Below are positions 49,986 to 61,475 of a stretch of DNA of 64,000 nt, one piece after another. The stretch is from Loripinus fragilis (lineage: Eukaryota; Mollusca; Bivalvia; Lucinida; Lucinidae), in the NCBI GenBank assembly GCA_964019695.1, contig OZ026526.1, positions 6,281,254 through 6,345,253 of the forward strand, in the 5' to 3' direction. Every line of letters starts with the position of its first letter. Positions within the stretch are counted from its first letter, which is position 1. The notes under the pieces are model-generated. The model saw only the letters and a list, made by a program, of their open reading frames with translations, had not been told where the DNA came from and made no database searches. The translations under genes were made by a program, and so were the position numbers.

Positions 49986-50154
49986 TACACTGCTCTCCTA
50001 GAGAATGGTCTCCATGGTTCACTCATCAGTACATTAAAAATGATTTTGTGGAGATATTTGAAAAAACATCAGCATTTTTAAGACAAATACGGGCGTAAAC
50101 TACGTCTTTGAGACAAGATATATACCCAACATATCTCCAGTTTAGGAGATGATT

Positions 50155-50420
50155 ATAAATTAGTGCTCTTATTTCTCAGTCAAAACATATGTTGTGGCAC
50201 CTCAAAAGAACTGTCTAGGAGACCTTTAGTTCATAGGGCGTACCGAAAAAGTAATTTTCTTATTTCTCGACTAAAATATATGTTGTGGGTACTCAAAAGA
50301 ACCGTCTCAATGAGACGGTTCTTTTGAGCACCCAAAACATATGATTAAACTAACGGGTAAGAAAATATTTACAATTTTACGCACAAAAATTTTGTTTATC
50401 TAAAGTTACTATGTTCAACA
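50155..50420. repeat. Family P hairpin MITE preceded by a half copy
   Basis: A truncated unit (50160-50225, tcagtcaaaacatatgttgt) directly precedes a full one with core accgtctcaatgagacggtt. Confidence 0.85.
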
Positions 50421-50496
50421 TATGTTCAGACTGATGGATAAGTTCACAAGCAACGTTTGCTGATCTGGACCACCACAAAGACCTTTTACAAACATT

Positions 50497-50670
50497 GCAG
50501 GCCTCCAAATAAGAGTGTGTAATTAAAAATAATTTACTATCTTCTCGACCGAAACATATGTTGTGGGTACTCAAAGGAACTGTCTTAATGTGACGGTTCT
50601 TTTGATCACCCAATACACGTTTAAACTGTTCGTTCAGATAAAAATTACAATCGTACACTCGAAATTTTTG
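50497..50670. repeat. Family P hairpin MITE
   Basis: caggcctccaaataagagtg, core gtcttaatgtgacggttctt. Confidence 0.82.
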
Positions 50671-50869
50671 CTAATATCTGGGCCAATGGGTAGCCACTAT
50701 TACAGTGTATGCAATACTCTTTTAGAGCCTTAAACATACAGCACATATATCACAAGATTTTCTAAATGTGAAATTTGCCAATCAATATAGAATATGAGAA
50801 TAACAAATTAAAGGTATCGGTATAAGATTTCAAGTCAACTTAACATGCCTAAGCCAATATATTATGTAA

Positions 50870-51040
50870 GGATTTTTTGTTTGATCTGATTCTTTACATC
50901 TCTGGCAACAATTTTTCAGTCATGTCAAGATTAGTCTTCCTGGCTTTAACCAGTACTAAGTAGTGGTCTAGTGTGGCTTAAACCCGTGACGGCCAATCTC
51001 AAATTGAGCATTTAAACACTGAGCCACTGCGCTCCTCAAC
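50870..51040 (-). repeat. tRNA-derived SINE
   Basis: Minus strand gaggagcgcagtggctcagt gtttaaatgc (A box) and gtcacgggtttaagccac (B box); the body matches the 10.56 kb copy. Confidence 0.72.
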
Positions 51041-51074
51041 ATGTAAAGATATAAATAAATTCCATATTTTTTTT

Positions 51075-51096
51075 TGGGGGGGGGGGGGGGGGGGGG
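51075..51096 (+). repeat. Poly-G run
   Basis: About 22 G following T9; similar homopolymers are at 24606, 43637 and (as C) 26974 and 40230. Confidence 0.9.
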
Positions 51097-51314
51097 TGAA
51101 AAGCTGTGCATCAAACTGGTTTGAATCAGGCCTCCAGATATGATCTAAAAAATAATTACAATTAAAAAAATGCTATCTGGACATATGATATTGTCATTCT
51201 TTTCTTTGCTATTGGAAGATTGGCCTTGTTCTTCGCAAATTCCATATTTAAAGGCAAAATCCATATTTAAAAATCATCTAATACATATTAAAATAACAAG
51301 TCTGAAATGTCACA

Positions 51315-51502
51315 TTATTTCTTCTTGCTTACGAATGCTTTGTAGCCATTGTATGCTATTCCAACAAATAAAAGGGCCACTAGTGCACCCTGAGCATATA
51401 CTCTTGTCTGTTGTACAAATATACTGGGTGGCATTTTGTTCTTTCGGTACCTTCTGTAGTTAATTCCCTGGAACGCCAGTACACCTACTGCAACAGCAGC
51501 AC
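51315..51502 (-). CDS. HIGD1-like coding exon 2
   Basis: Acceptor CTGTTTGTTATAG; 61 codons plus stop. Carries most of the HIG1 domain. The long palindrome 51519-51939 starts only about 16 bp upstream of this acceptor. Confidence 0.95.
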
Positions 51503-54500
51503 CTATAACAAACAGTGAAACATATTACCACACTGGTAAATGTATACATCGATGTGTATTGCCCATACTTCATAGACCAGAAGTGGTAGATATTGGTGTT
51601 AATACTATATAGAAAAACATGCCATATGCCTAAAGGACTATAGAATTAGATCATTTTTAAGTATTTAGTATGTGCATGGCGATTTATATAAGCATTTAGG
51701 AATAGATTCAAGTACCGATCATCCAGACCGGTACTTGAATCTACTCCTAAATGCTTACATAAATCGCCATGTGCATGCCGAATACTTAAAAATGATCTAA
51801 TTCTCTAGTCCTTAAGGCATATGGCATGTTTTTCTATATAGTATTAACACCAATATCTTCCACTTCCGGTCTATGAAGTAATGGCAATACGCATAAATAC
51901 CACCAAAAAAACGTATACATTTACCAGTGTGATTACAGTAAAACCTGTGTAAAATGGCCACTCAAAAATAGACAAAACACAGATCTTAACAACAATTGGT
52001 AGCTTAATGATGGTCGAAAGTATTGCAGATTGCTCCCATAGACCATGGCGATTTAATGCTATTTTTCTGCGAGCAGCGTAGGCTCTGGAGAGTCTGCACA
52101 TTTGCACAGGCTTACCTTAGCCTTCGTCACTGTACCAGAATCTCATGTGCTGCCTCAAATGGCGATTTGTGTGCTATTCATGCCAGCAGCGTTGACTCTG
52201 ATGAGTCAAACCATGAACAAACAAAATTCATCAGAGGATACTTTCATATACATAATTGAGCCGTGACATGAGATTTCCAACCATGTGGTATGTGCGACCA
52301 GCAAAGCCTCAGATCAGCCTGCGCATACGTGCAGTCTGATCAGAGCCTTTGCTAGCCGCTTGAGTATTCTATGATAGTTAGGCTACTGACTGAACATCAT
52401 TTGTAGTTTCTAAGTTTAAAAGGAGGCTGCACAGACTGGTATGAGTCTACACTTGTCAAAATGCCACATTGTTGGAAATCACATGTCGTGGCTCAAATAT
52501 CAATGCGTTGGGGGTTTTGGGTGAATATTGTTTCCATTCCAGTGTTGTACTTCTACGACGTCAGAAAGATGTTAGTTTGCTGTCAAATTATTTTAAGCGT
52601 TTTCTCTCACTTTTGCCAGTATAAAACAGAGGAAAACCAACGCATTATTTCTAGCCAAAAATATAGCAAGAAGTGAGCAAAGCTCACATACCCCGGCAGT
52701 AGCCATCAGAGGTTGTCACACTTTCAGAGAAAAGACAAAATTGTCAAAGATTTCATAATCCTAAATCAAGTAGTTTCTGAGAAAACTTTGATGAAAAATG
52801 TCCATATGTGTTATATAAGAGTGACAGAAGAAAAAAATGAAAATTTGAAAAAAAGGCAAAATGAGGGTTAGCACCTTAGTTTTCATTTACACAATACAAT
52901 TTGCCTATCTGAAAGTACGCAAAATTTCAAAATCCTAAATCAAGTAGTTGCTGAGAAAACTCTGACAAAAAACGTCCATATGTGTTATATAGGAGTGACA
53001 GAAAGAAAAATTGAAAAAGAAGGCAAAATGAGCTTTAGCATCTTTATTTTCATTTACACAATACACTTAGCCTACCTGAAGGTGTACACTAAATTTGAAA
53101 ACACTGGCTCCAATAGGAGCCGAGAGATCTGCGACAGAAATTTTCATTGGAGAGAAAGAAAAATGAATAAATAAAGGGACTGATGAGCAATATGTGGCTG
53201 TTCTTTTGTTACACAATACAATTAATCACTATCAAGCTTTGTACCAAATTTCAGAATCCTAACTCAAGTAGTTGCTGAGAAATCTTTGACAGAAAAAAAT
53301 GTCTATATGTATTATATAAGAGTGAAAGAAGGAAAAAATTAAAAATTGAAAAAAGAAGGCAAAATGAGGATTAGCATCTTAATTTCCATTTACACAGTAC
53401 ACTTTGCTTTCCTGAAGGTGTACACAAAATTTGAAAACACTGGCTCCAATAGGAGCTGAGAAATCTGTGGCAGAAATTTCCATTGGAGACAAAGAAAAAT
53501 GAACAAATAAAGGGACTGATAAGCAATAGGTGGCTGTTCTTTTCTTACACAATACAACTCATCACTATCAAGCTTTGTACCAAATTTCAGAGTCCTAACT
53601 CAAGTGGTTGCTGAGAAATCTTTGACAGAAAAAAATGTCCATATGTATTATATAAGAGAGAAAGAAGGAAAAAATGAAAATTTGAAAAAAGAAGGCATGA
53701 GGAATAGCATCTTAATATCCATTTGCACAGTACACTTTGCCTTCCTGAAGATGTACACAAAATTTGAAAACACTGGCTCCAATAGGAGCTGAGAAATCTG
53801 TGACAGAAATTTCCATTGGTGAGAAAGAAAAATGAACAAATAAAGGGACTGATAAGCAATATGTGGCTGTTCTTTTGTTACACAATACAACTCATCACTA
53901 TCAAGCTTTGTACTAAATTTCAGAATCCTAACCCAAGTAGTTGCTGAGAAATCTTTGACGAAAAAAAAAAGTTTACAGACAGACAGACAGACAGACATAA
54001 TTACAGAAAAGGCAAAAACTATATACCCCCTATATACTTCGTACCAGGGGTATAATAAAGGGACCAATAAGCAATATGTGACTGTTCTTTTGTTACACAA
54101 TACAACTCATCACTATCAAGCTTTGTACTAAATTTCAGAATCCTATCCAGTAGTTGCTGAGAAATCTTTGACGAAAATTTTTTCCATTGGAGAGAAAGAA
54201 AAATGAACAAATAAAGAGACTGATAAGCAATATGTGGCTGTTCTTTTGTAACACAATACAACTCATCACCATCAAGCCTTGGACCAAATTTCAGAATCCT
54301 AACCCAAGTAGTTGCTGAGAAATCTTTGACGAAAAAAAAGTTTACAGACAAACAGACAGACAGACAGACAAACATAATTACAGAAAAGGCAAAAACTATA
54401 TACCCCCTATATACTTCGTACCGGGGGTATAATTAGATCATTCATGCATCATTAAACGATTAAGAGGATTATGACATAAATGAACAAATATGGCGTGACT

Positions 54501-57500
54501 TGGCGTCTGATATCGAAATATCGTTCTCTTCATCAATTTTACATACACCTAAATAAAACAAGCAAACTGAGCTTAACAAATTCCACTAAAATTCATTTGT
54601 TAAAAATATGCAACTTTCTTGGAGTGTTATGTCATTTTATTTGGTAAGGGGTTACGTACGACGTAATGAGTCATTGTATACTATACACGTAAATGTCAAA
54701 ACTCAAACTAATAATTAGCCGATAGTGATTCATCCTAAATTAAGCATTATCATCATGAAAGTTGTGTGAAAGTAAGAAAGAGGGCAAAGATCAGGAATTG
54801 ATAGAATCAAGCACCACATCTGACCCAGGATACCAATGGGAAAGTGACAAGGTCACAATTAGACACCACAAACGAGAACCAAGAGGTCAGCCCTTTCCCA
54901 GCAGGACAACAAGGCATCAACAGATGTGCATGAAAACGCAACAAAACAAGAAATAACATAAATGATCCACAAAAGAAGCACCCCCTCCGAACCATCATCA
55001 AAAATATTATACTGGAGGGCTTAAAACGGTTTAACGGTGCACCAACCTCACCCTTAGTTCAGATGTGGATCAAGACACATAGATGTTTGGTTTGCATGAA
55101 AGACCCATAACTTATCAATGCATCATCTCCTAGAACATATAAATCAAGATATAACTAGAGGACCTGAAGGTCCTGAGGCGCTCACCTGATCTCCTTAATA
55201 ATGTTAAAATAGGTCAAGGTCAACTACAGCTTATAATGGAACAAATTTAGTTTTTACCATATACATTTTGGTCAAGTGATCTAAACAATCTAATGAATAA
55301 TCCATCAAACAGCCCAGTGATTTCTGAGAAAAAGATGTTTAGATAGGTATGTGGCAGTCCAAATGAGTGGCCTTGGATAAAAGGTCACAGGTCAGCTTGA
55401 CATTTGGTATTTAATAAACCATTGTCTCAATAGGTTTAACTATTATGAATTCGGCTCAGTTATAGAAAATGAACATTTTAAGATTTTCTCCATATAAATG
55501 CATTAGGAATCAAATTTGACCTTGCCATAAAGTAGGTCAAGGTCAACCAAGATTCATCATTTGTGCTAACCTGGTAGGGCCCACATATCCGATCCTACAT
55601 ACCAAGTCCCAAAGCCAATGGCCTTTTGGTTCCAGAGAAGAAGAGATTTAAAGAGTTTTTACCATATATGGGCCTGGTGGCCATGTTAGTCAAGTGACCA
55701 TAACAATTTGTATAAGTTTTGGCTAACCAATCATAAGGAGTTGTCATATGAAATTTGGTTTCAATTGGCCAAGAAATGTCTGAGAAAACTATGTTTTAAT
55801 ATGTTGATGGGACTCCAACATAAGCGACCTTGGTTGAAAGGTCAAAGATCAACATTGACCTTTGAAACTTATTTAAAGACACTAGATTGAACATATCAAG
55901 TGATAATAATCACTTTGGCTTCCACAGTATTCAAAAAATCAACTTTTCAAAAAAAATTCCCATTCAAATGCATTGGGAAGCAAACTTGACCTTGACGTTA
56001 AGCAGGTCAAGGTCACCCTAGGATCATCATTTGAACAAACTTGGTAGGCCCCACATTCCCAATACTACATACCAAGTCTCAAGGTCACTGGCCTTCTGGT
56101 TCTGGAGAAGAAGATTTTAACAGGTTTTTACCATATATGGGCGTGGCGGCCATCTTTGTCATGTGACCAATATATTTTGTATAAATTTTGGCTGACTTAT
56201 CATTGGGATTCTTCACATGAAATTTGAGCCCAATTGGGCCAATGGTTTGTGAGAAAACTATGTTTTAATATATTGATGTGACCACAATATGAGCGTCCTT
56301 GGCTGAAAGGGCAAAGGTCAACCATGACCTTTGAAACTTATTTATAGCCATTGTCTCATTAGTTTCAACATATCAAGTAAGAATAATCACTTTGGCTTTA
56401 ACAGTATTAAAAAAATCAACTTTTCAAAAAAATTCCCATTTAAATCTATTAGGAAGCAAATTTGACCTTGACGTTAAGTAGGTCAAGGTCAACCTAGGAC
56501 CATTATTTGAACAAACTTGGTAGGCCCCACATCCCTGATGCTACATACCAAGTCCCAAGGTAATCGGCCTTCTGGTTCTGGAGAAGAAGATTTTTAAAGG
56601 GTTTTTACCATATATGGGCATGGCGGCCATCTTGGTCATGTGACCAGGGACATTTGAACAAACTTTCGTTCCCCCATCCTAAGGAGTCTCCATATGAAAT
56701 TTGAGTTCAATTGGCCCAGTGGTTTCAGAGGAGAAGATGTTTGAAAATGTTGACGGACGGACGGACGGACGGACGACGGACGCCAGAGTCACTGGTATAC
56801 TAATAGCTCACCTCGGAGCCTTCGGCTCAGGTGAGCTAAAAAGTAGATAAAGCAAAGATAAGGACTCAACAGTAAATAAAACTGAATACCGGAGCAAAAG
56901 AAATCCAACAGGTAAACCCCAGTGGGCCTGACAACAGCCAAAGCATCAGGCCCCTACCATTTCATCAATAGATAAGTCTTTAAGTCGGAACCGTCATAGA
57001 GTCTGAAGTCTGACCCATGGGCATGCAATTCAAGAGGAAAGCTAAGTTGCCAACCGTGATTGGGTTGCCCACCAGTCATGCAGTCTGCTGCAATACATTA
57101 ATGCTACAGCTAATCTTTGTATAATGGAAAATTACTTTAATGAACTGCGCTGAAAAATTATTAGAGCCAACAAGCTTCTTCAATCATACACCAAGTCACC
57201 ATAGAATTCAGGTTCCGAAAGTCCTTGGCGCAAGAGAGAAACTATCTGCAAACCTTTCTGTGCTGAGTGGGTAATTTGAGTTCGAACTTACAGTTGTGTT
57301 TCTTTATCAGTTTGGTATATACGTGTGCATTAAAAATAATTTTGTTATTTCTAATGGATAAGAAAACAGGGCTTTAAAAATGATAGACTTAATGTCAATA
57401 TTGGGAAAAATCATGGACACAAATCAAGTTATTTTAGTACAAGTATTTAAGTCTCATTCTGATATGGGTCATTTTTCTCATAAGTAGTAGTGAGTAAAAA

Positions 57501-57775
57501 AAAAAAAAAATTCTTAATTGGGGAAAACAGACATGAAATATTGGGAAAAAAGGTGCCCATTTCTGATTGGGAATGGAGCTGAAATTCGACCCCTTGAGAA
57601 AGGCAGAAAATCCACTGGAAAATAATCACAATTTTACGCATTAAAATGTGCGACATATGACCATACCTCCAGCTATCATTGGAGAATCTTTATACCAGGG
57701 TTTCTCTTCATCTTCAGTTGATTCTTTATGTGCTAGTGCAATTTGATCTTTAAGAGGTTTGAAAGCGGAAGCCAT
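51315..57775 (-). CDS. HIG1 domain family member 1-like protein, 98 residues, two coding exons
   Basis: HIGD1 proteins are small inner-mitochondrial-membrane proteins that associate with respiratory complexes (III/IV) and respond to hypoxia in vertebrates. Exon 1 (57775-57667) reads MASAFKPLKDQIALAHK, then EKPWYKDSPMIAG plus one base; exon 2 (51502-51315) reads AAVAVGVLAFQGINYRRYRK, NKMPPSIFVQQTRVYAQGAL, VALLFVGIAYNGYKAFVSK and KK-stop. Two membrane helices (about 33-50 and 76-92) surround the conserved basic loop and the RVYAQG motif, as expected for a HIG_1_N hairpin; length is typical. The 6.2 kb intron is filled with repeats. A 5' UTR acceptor (TTTGTTCCAG, exon start 57801) suggests at least one further non-coding exon. 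Paralogue (1A, 1B or other) cannot be decided. Confidence 0.93.
51519..51939. repeat. ~420 bp near-perfect palindrome
   Basis: Arms about 200 bp (51519-51721 and 51733-51939) around a short loop at atcatccagac. Outer arms: ttaccacactggtaaatgta / catttaccagtgtgatta; inner: gattcaagtaccg / cggtacttgaatc. Confidence 0.88.
51934..52035. repeat. Family V element, half
   Basis: acagtaaaacctgtgtaaaa to gcagattgctccca; the second arm is missing. Confidence 0.6.
52258..52497. repeat. Family T element, complete (~240 bp)
   Basis: Ends gagccgtgacatgagatttc and gaaatcacatgtcgtggctc; inner gcctgcgcatacgtgcagtc. Confidence 0.82.
52660..54435. repeat. Phrase-type tandem element 2 (~335 bp units)
   Basis: Repeats aagggactgataagcaatat, acacaatacaactcatcact, cctaacccaagtagttgctg and actggctccaataggagc about four to five times. 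Two (acag)n tracts (53976, 54350) are each followed by actatataccccctatatac. Many ORFs, up to 150 residues, are artefacts of the repetition. Confidence 0.85.
54770..55115 (+). repeat. Family R dispersed element, well preserved
   Basis: agtaagaaagagggcaaaga to gtgcaccaacctcaccctta and on to caagacacatagatgttt. Confidence 0.8.
55158..56840. repeat. Phrase-type tandem element 3 (~475 bp units x3)
   Basis: Units contain ttgaccttgacgttaag, aggtcaaggtcaacctagga, gcctt..ggttctggagaagaaga and accatatatgggcatggcgg. (ggac)n lies at 56752-56785. Short inverted ends ctgaggcgctcacctga and tcggctcaggtgagct. Confidence 0.85.
56841..57660. other. HIGD1-like intron, no gene seen
   Basis: Contains a palindromic remnant with ttggggaaaacagac and gattgggaatgg words (57500-57610), also present at 18230-18340. 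Confidence 0.5.
57667..57775 (-). CDS. HIGD1-like coding exon 1
   Basis: ATG at 57773-57775 after GAACAAA; ends SPMIAG plus one base, donor GTATGG. Contains the N-terminal acidic/basic leader and the start of TM helix 1. Confidence 0.92.
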
Positions 57776-57930
57776 TTTGTTCTTTTATTGTCTGTTACTG
57801 CCTGGAACAAAGAAAATGCTTTGTTAGGACTCAAAAACAAAAGGGATAATTAATAATAAAACCCTTAAAAAGCTCACCTTCAAAGGCATCAATGACTTTT
57901 GTCATCTACTGATAACCAACCTTTGCTCAA

Positions 57931-57996
57931 AAACCGTTTGGACCCAGATCAGGACCAACATACCTGTACATTATGTTGGTCCTGATCTGGATCCAA
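57931..57996. repeat. Family H hairpin (second subtype)
   Basis: accgtttggacccagatcag gaccaacatac / atgttggt cctgatctggatccaag. Confidence 0.78.
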
Positions 57997-58069
57997 GTCA
58001 CGGCCGTTAGACTCTCAGATATTATATAGTGTTCCTGAAAAGCTACACGTAAGTATACAGAGCCTGCAT

Positions 58070-60136
58070 ATATATCACGGCCTCCAATCTTGGCCTCCTT
58101 CTCCAAAAAGAGCAGAGCGTAAAGTGAGGCGAAGGCCCTTCCGGGAAGCAGGCAGTGGGCAAAACAATGGGACACGGTAAGTTGTGTTGACACATTTTCA
58201 ATCATAAGTAAATTTTCAGCGCAAAACTCGAAAATCTAAGAATGCTATGCTTCGGGCAATTGTTCAAGCTATCCGTAGAGCATGCTGTTTGCACATTTGA
58301 ACTTAGTTTGTAAGCATGAGAGTTTTTCTCCCGTTGCACAGTTGTCCAAGAAACGGTGGTTCCCGCATGGTTTTGCCTTCTAACCAAACGTATAGTAGGG
58401 TTTGGACCCTTATTCATACTACCGAGGCCCCTCCACACCCATGTTGTCCCAAATGCAATTTTTCGAGATATTTCAATGATAATTGAGTGATTTAGAGCCA
58501 AATTTCTTTAGGAGCAGGAGGCGAAGGGCAGGAGAAGCAGGCTGGGAGAGGAGAAGCAGGCGGCGATGAAATCAAAATTTGCATTGATTTTGCTTATTTT
58601 TAATAATATACTTATCCAATCTATATCAAACTTGCATGTATGAATATTTCAAAACATTTAAATAAATCGAAATTACTTCGCTTTAAATGCCACCACCAAC
58701 GTAATGTGTGGTTCACTTTTTTTCTCATTGGAATCATGTAATGCTCACAGATTAGTGATACTTGTGAATTTCTCCCTAAGTTCTTGGGAAAAGGATTATC
58801 AAATATCTCAGACTGGGTCGAACCTCTGTTTTATACCCACCCCCTCTCAAGCTTTGATTAAGAGCAACAATTACTGATGGTGCGAAAGACTTAGACGCAG
58901 AAAAAAAAGGAATTCAAACCAAGTGTTCCTTGAAATTTGAACATCGGGGCGCCCCACTGACCGTTCTACGAGACTCCTACGCCTATAAATCATAAATAGA
59001 TAGTCCAAATTGACAGACTCTTACTTAAATCAACATAATTATTAAATATTTAAACACATCTTTTTACCAATGGGGGCCTATAAACCCATTCTTGCCGACT
59101 CTTGACGTTTATATAAAAACAGCATTTGGTTTGTCACTTACTTATCTCATTTTTATAAACCCATTTTGTCCTGGTGACGCATTCAGTCTTCTTTGAGATT
59201 TTCGCTATCAAAAAACGTTGACAGCTGTATGTTTTTTTTTCCGCAAATAAATGTTTATAAGATATACAAAATGTCTTCCGAATATTCATTTATAAATGAG
59301 TTATTCTCAATAATGTTTACCAACTATTACGTCCCTACAAAGTTGCGTTAAATGTTTGCCCTGTTGGCTGCTTTATCGATCGCATGATTAAGATGCGGCT
59401 TAAAATATTTGTGTGTGTATGTGTAACTCTTACCCGGACGACAGTGGCGCACTTCGAATCGAACTATAGTTCGTACTATAGTGGCTAAAGTTTGATTCGA
59501 ACATCGAAATTGTATAGGCCGATTTGGTTATGGGCCGAAATTGACATGGGCCGAAATTGTTATGGGCCGAAATGTCCAGCGACCGATTGGATAAGTATAT
59601 TATTAAAAATAAGCAAAATCAATGCAAATTTTGATTTCATCGCCGCCTGCTTCTCCTCTCCCAGCCTGCTTCTCCTGCCCTTCGCCTCCTGCTCCTAAAG
59701 AAACTTGGCTCTAAATCACTCAATTATCATTGAAATATCTCGAAAAATTGCATTTGGGACAACATGGGTGTGGAGGGGCCTCGGTAGTATGAATAAGGGT
59801 CCAAACGCTACTATATGTTTGGTTAGAAGGCAAAACCATGCGGGAACCACCGTTTCTTGGACAACTGTGCAACGGGAGAAAAACTCTCACGCTTACAAAC
59901 TAAGTTCAAATGTGCAAACAGCATGCTCTACGGATAGCTTGAACAATTGCCCGAAGCATAGCATTCTTAGATTTTCGAGTTTTGCGCTGAAAATTTACTT
60001 ATGATTGAAAATGTGTCAACACAACTTACTGTGTTCCATTGTTTTGCCCACTGCCTGCTTCCCGGAAGGGCCTTCGCCTCACTTTACGCTCTGCTCCTTT
60101 TGGAGAAGGAGGCCGAGATTGGAGGCCGTGATATAT
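58070..60136. mobile_element. 2.07 kb foldback element with 552 bp terminal inverted arms
   Basis: Left arm 58070-58621 and right arm 59585-60136 are a few percent diverged inverted copies, from atatatcacggcctccaatc at the outer end to aataatatacttatccaatc at the inner end. The arms contain the GC-rich aggagaagcaggc words. The 963 bp centre (58622-59584) has no recognisable gene. The 99-residue frame found in both arms is not related to any transposase I know. Confidence 0.9.
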
Positions 60137-60648
60137 GGATGATATGATCCTGCATATATGGTCGTTTAGGGTTGATGGATCTACCACTGAAAAACACTTA
60201 ATATCGAGATTAATCAGATTATATGTGGCGGCCGAAAAAGTCTATTCTTGATGGACCATATTGATGATAGTGTTGAGTTTTTTTATTATTCAACATTTCC
60301 ATAGCTAGATCTAGGTTAAAAAAAAATTACCCAACACTAGGCTAACAGTGCTGGAAAACTAAAATGTTTCCCCTGGTGACAACTCATATAGTTACAGCGA
60401 TTGTATTGCTGAAAAACACATTGCATTTCGTCAATATTTTTGGCATATGGTGATCAGCTTTATTATTACCCATAATTTAACCTCTATACTACATGTAAAT
60501 ATTACCCTACCTTTTGACATGCATTTTTGGTGTATTCCGGCAGTTTCCTGGTCAATAAGTAGATTCTGGTCTTTCTAGTGACCCTTGTATGAGCTAGCTT
60601 TACTGTGTTGCAGTAATGTTTATGGGGTAATAAGTATACAAGTTTCAG

Positions 60649-60761
60649 TCTTGGATGTGTACACAAGAGCCACAGGGAGGTGCATGACACATTGCTCAAC
60701 TTGGTAGACATCAATTCTGCAGGGCTCTCACACACCAACAACTTACCAAAAGGAAGTATAG
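60649..60761 (+). CDS. Unrecognised candidate exon
   Basis: Only one + frame is open between ACAAGTTTCAG and AGTATAG/GTAAAT: LGCVHKSHREVHDTLLNLVD then INSAGLSHTNNLPKGSI. The peptide looks non-repetitive and both splice sites are plausible, but I do not recognise the family, no partner exon is identified, and the minus strand is also open here (60502-60771). Confidence 0.25.
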
Positions 60762-60954
60762 GTAAATTCATTTACATACCATCTAGTGCGTTCAAATTAT
60801 GGACAACTCGGCCCACACAAAACTCGGCCCAAGTTTGTAAGACAACTCGGCCTAAATTCATAAGACAACTGACGGCCCATATTAGTCTTGAAGTACATAC
60901 GAGTTGCATGCTCATGTATGATGCAACCAGAATGTATTAGCACACATGTATAAG

Positions 60955-61110
60955 CAGTGGCGGATCCAGTTTGGGTTCAGGTGGTTCACTCGAACCCCCT
61001 CCATGCCGGATATTGCTCCCGTTTTTAGATATCCTATGAAAATGAAATAATTTGGTCTCGATGTGACCAAATTATTTCATTTCCATGGGAAATTTAAAGA
61101 TAATGACATG
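60955..61110. repeat. Hairpin remnant with ggcggatccag word
   Basis: atgaaataatttggtc / gaccaaattatttcat form a perfect 16 bp hairpin near 61060. Confidence 0.6.
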
Positions 61111-61257
61111 CATATGTATGTTTCTAACATTATCTCTGCACATGATTATGCATGTTTCTATTAATCTGTGTGTCTTTTAGTTTGCTGTCTATATGTGTAC
61201 CTGCCGTATGTCTATCTGTCTGCCTGTGCATGAACATCATGTGTCTGTCTGTACATG

Positions 61258-61395
61258 CGTATTTGTTTGTTTTGTTGCTTTACGTCCCAAATCAACAGCT
61301 ATGGTCATGGCGGGACGGTCACTTCACCTAGCCACACTTTTTCCTGGACAAGCAGTTAACCAGTACTTCGTGCACATACTTTCGCTTGTAACTGA
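61258..61395 (-). repeat. tRNA-derived SINE, partial
   Basis: Body words ttgctttacgtcccaaatca, gctatggtcatggcgggacg and acttcgtgcacatactttcg; the head is replaced by a microsatellite. Confidence 0.68.
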
Positions 61396-61475
61396 CGTAT
61401 GTATGTATGTGTGTATGTATGTGTGTGTGTATGTGTGTGTCTGTCTGTATGTATGCGTACGTACGTACGCCGGTA
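61396..61475 (+). repeat. (TGTA/TGTG)n microsatellite
   Basis: gtatgtatgtgtgtatgtat and variants; produces spurious ORFs rich in Cys/Val (+) or His/Thr (-). Confidence 0.92.

Noticed and set aside
53648..54375. ORFs of 118-150 residues on the minus strand
   Set aside because: Made of repeated phrases (FFVKDFSATTWVRILKF) that follow the ~335 bp tandem unit; non-coding repeat.
58202..60004. A 99-residue frame (MALNHSIIIEISRK...) present on - at 58202-58501 and on + at 59705-60004
   Set aside because: It occurs twice only because the two arms of the foldback element are inverted copies; no domain, splice or start context supports it.
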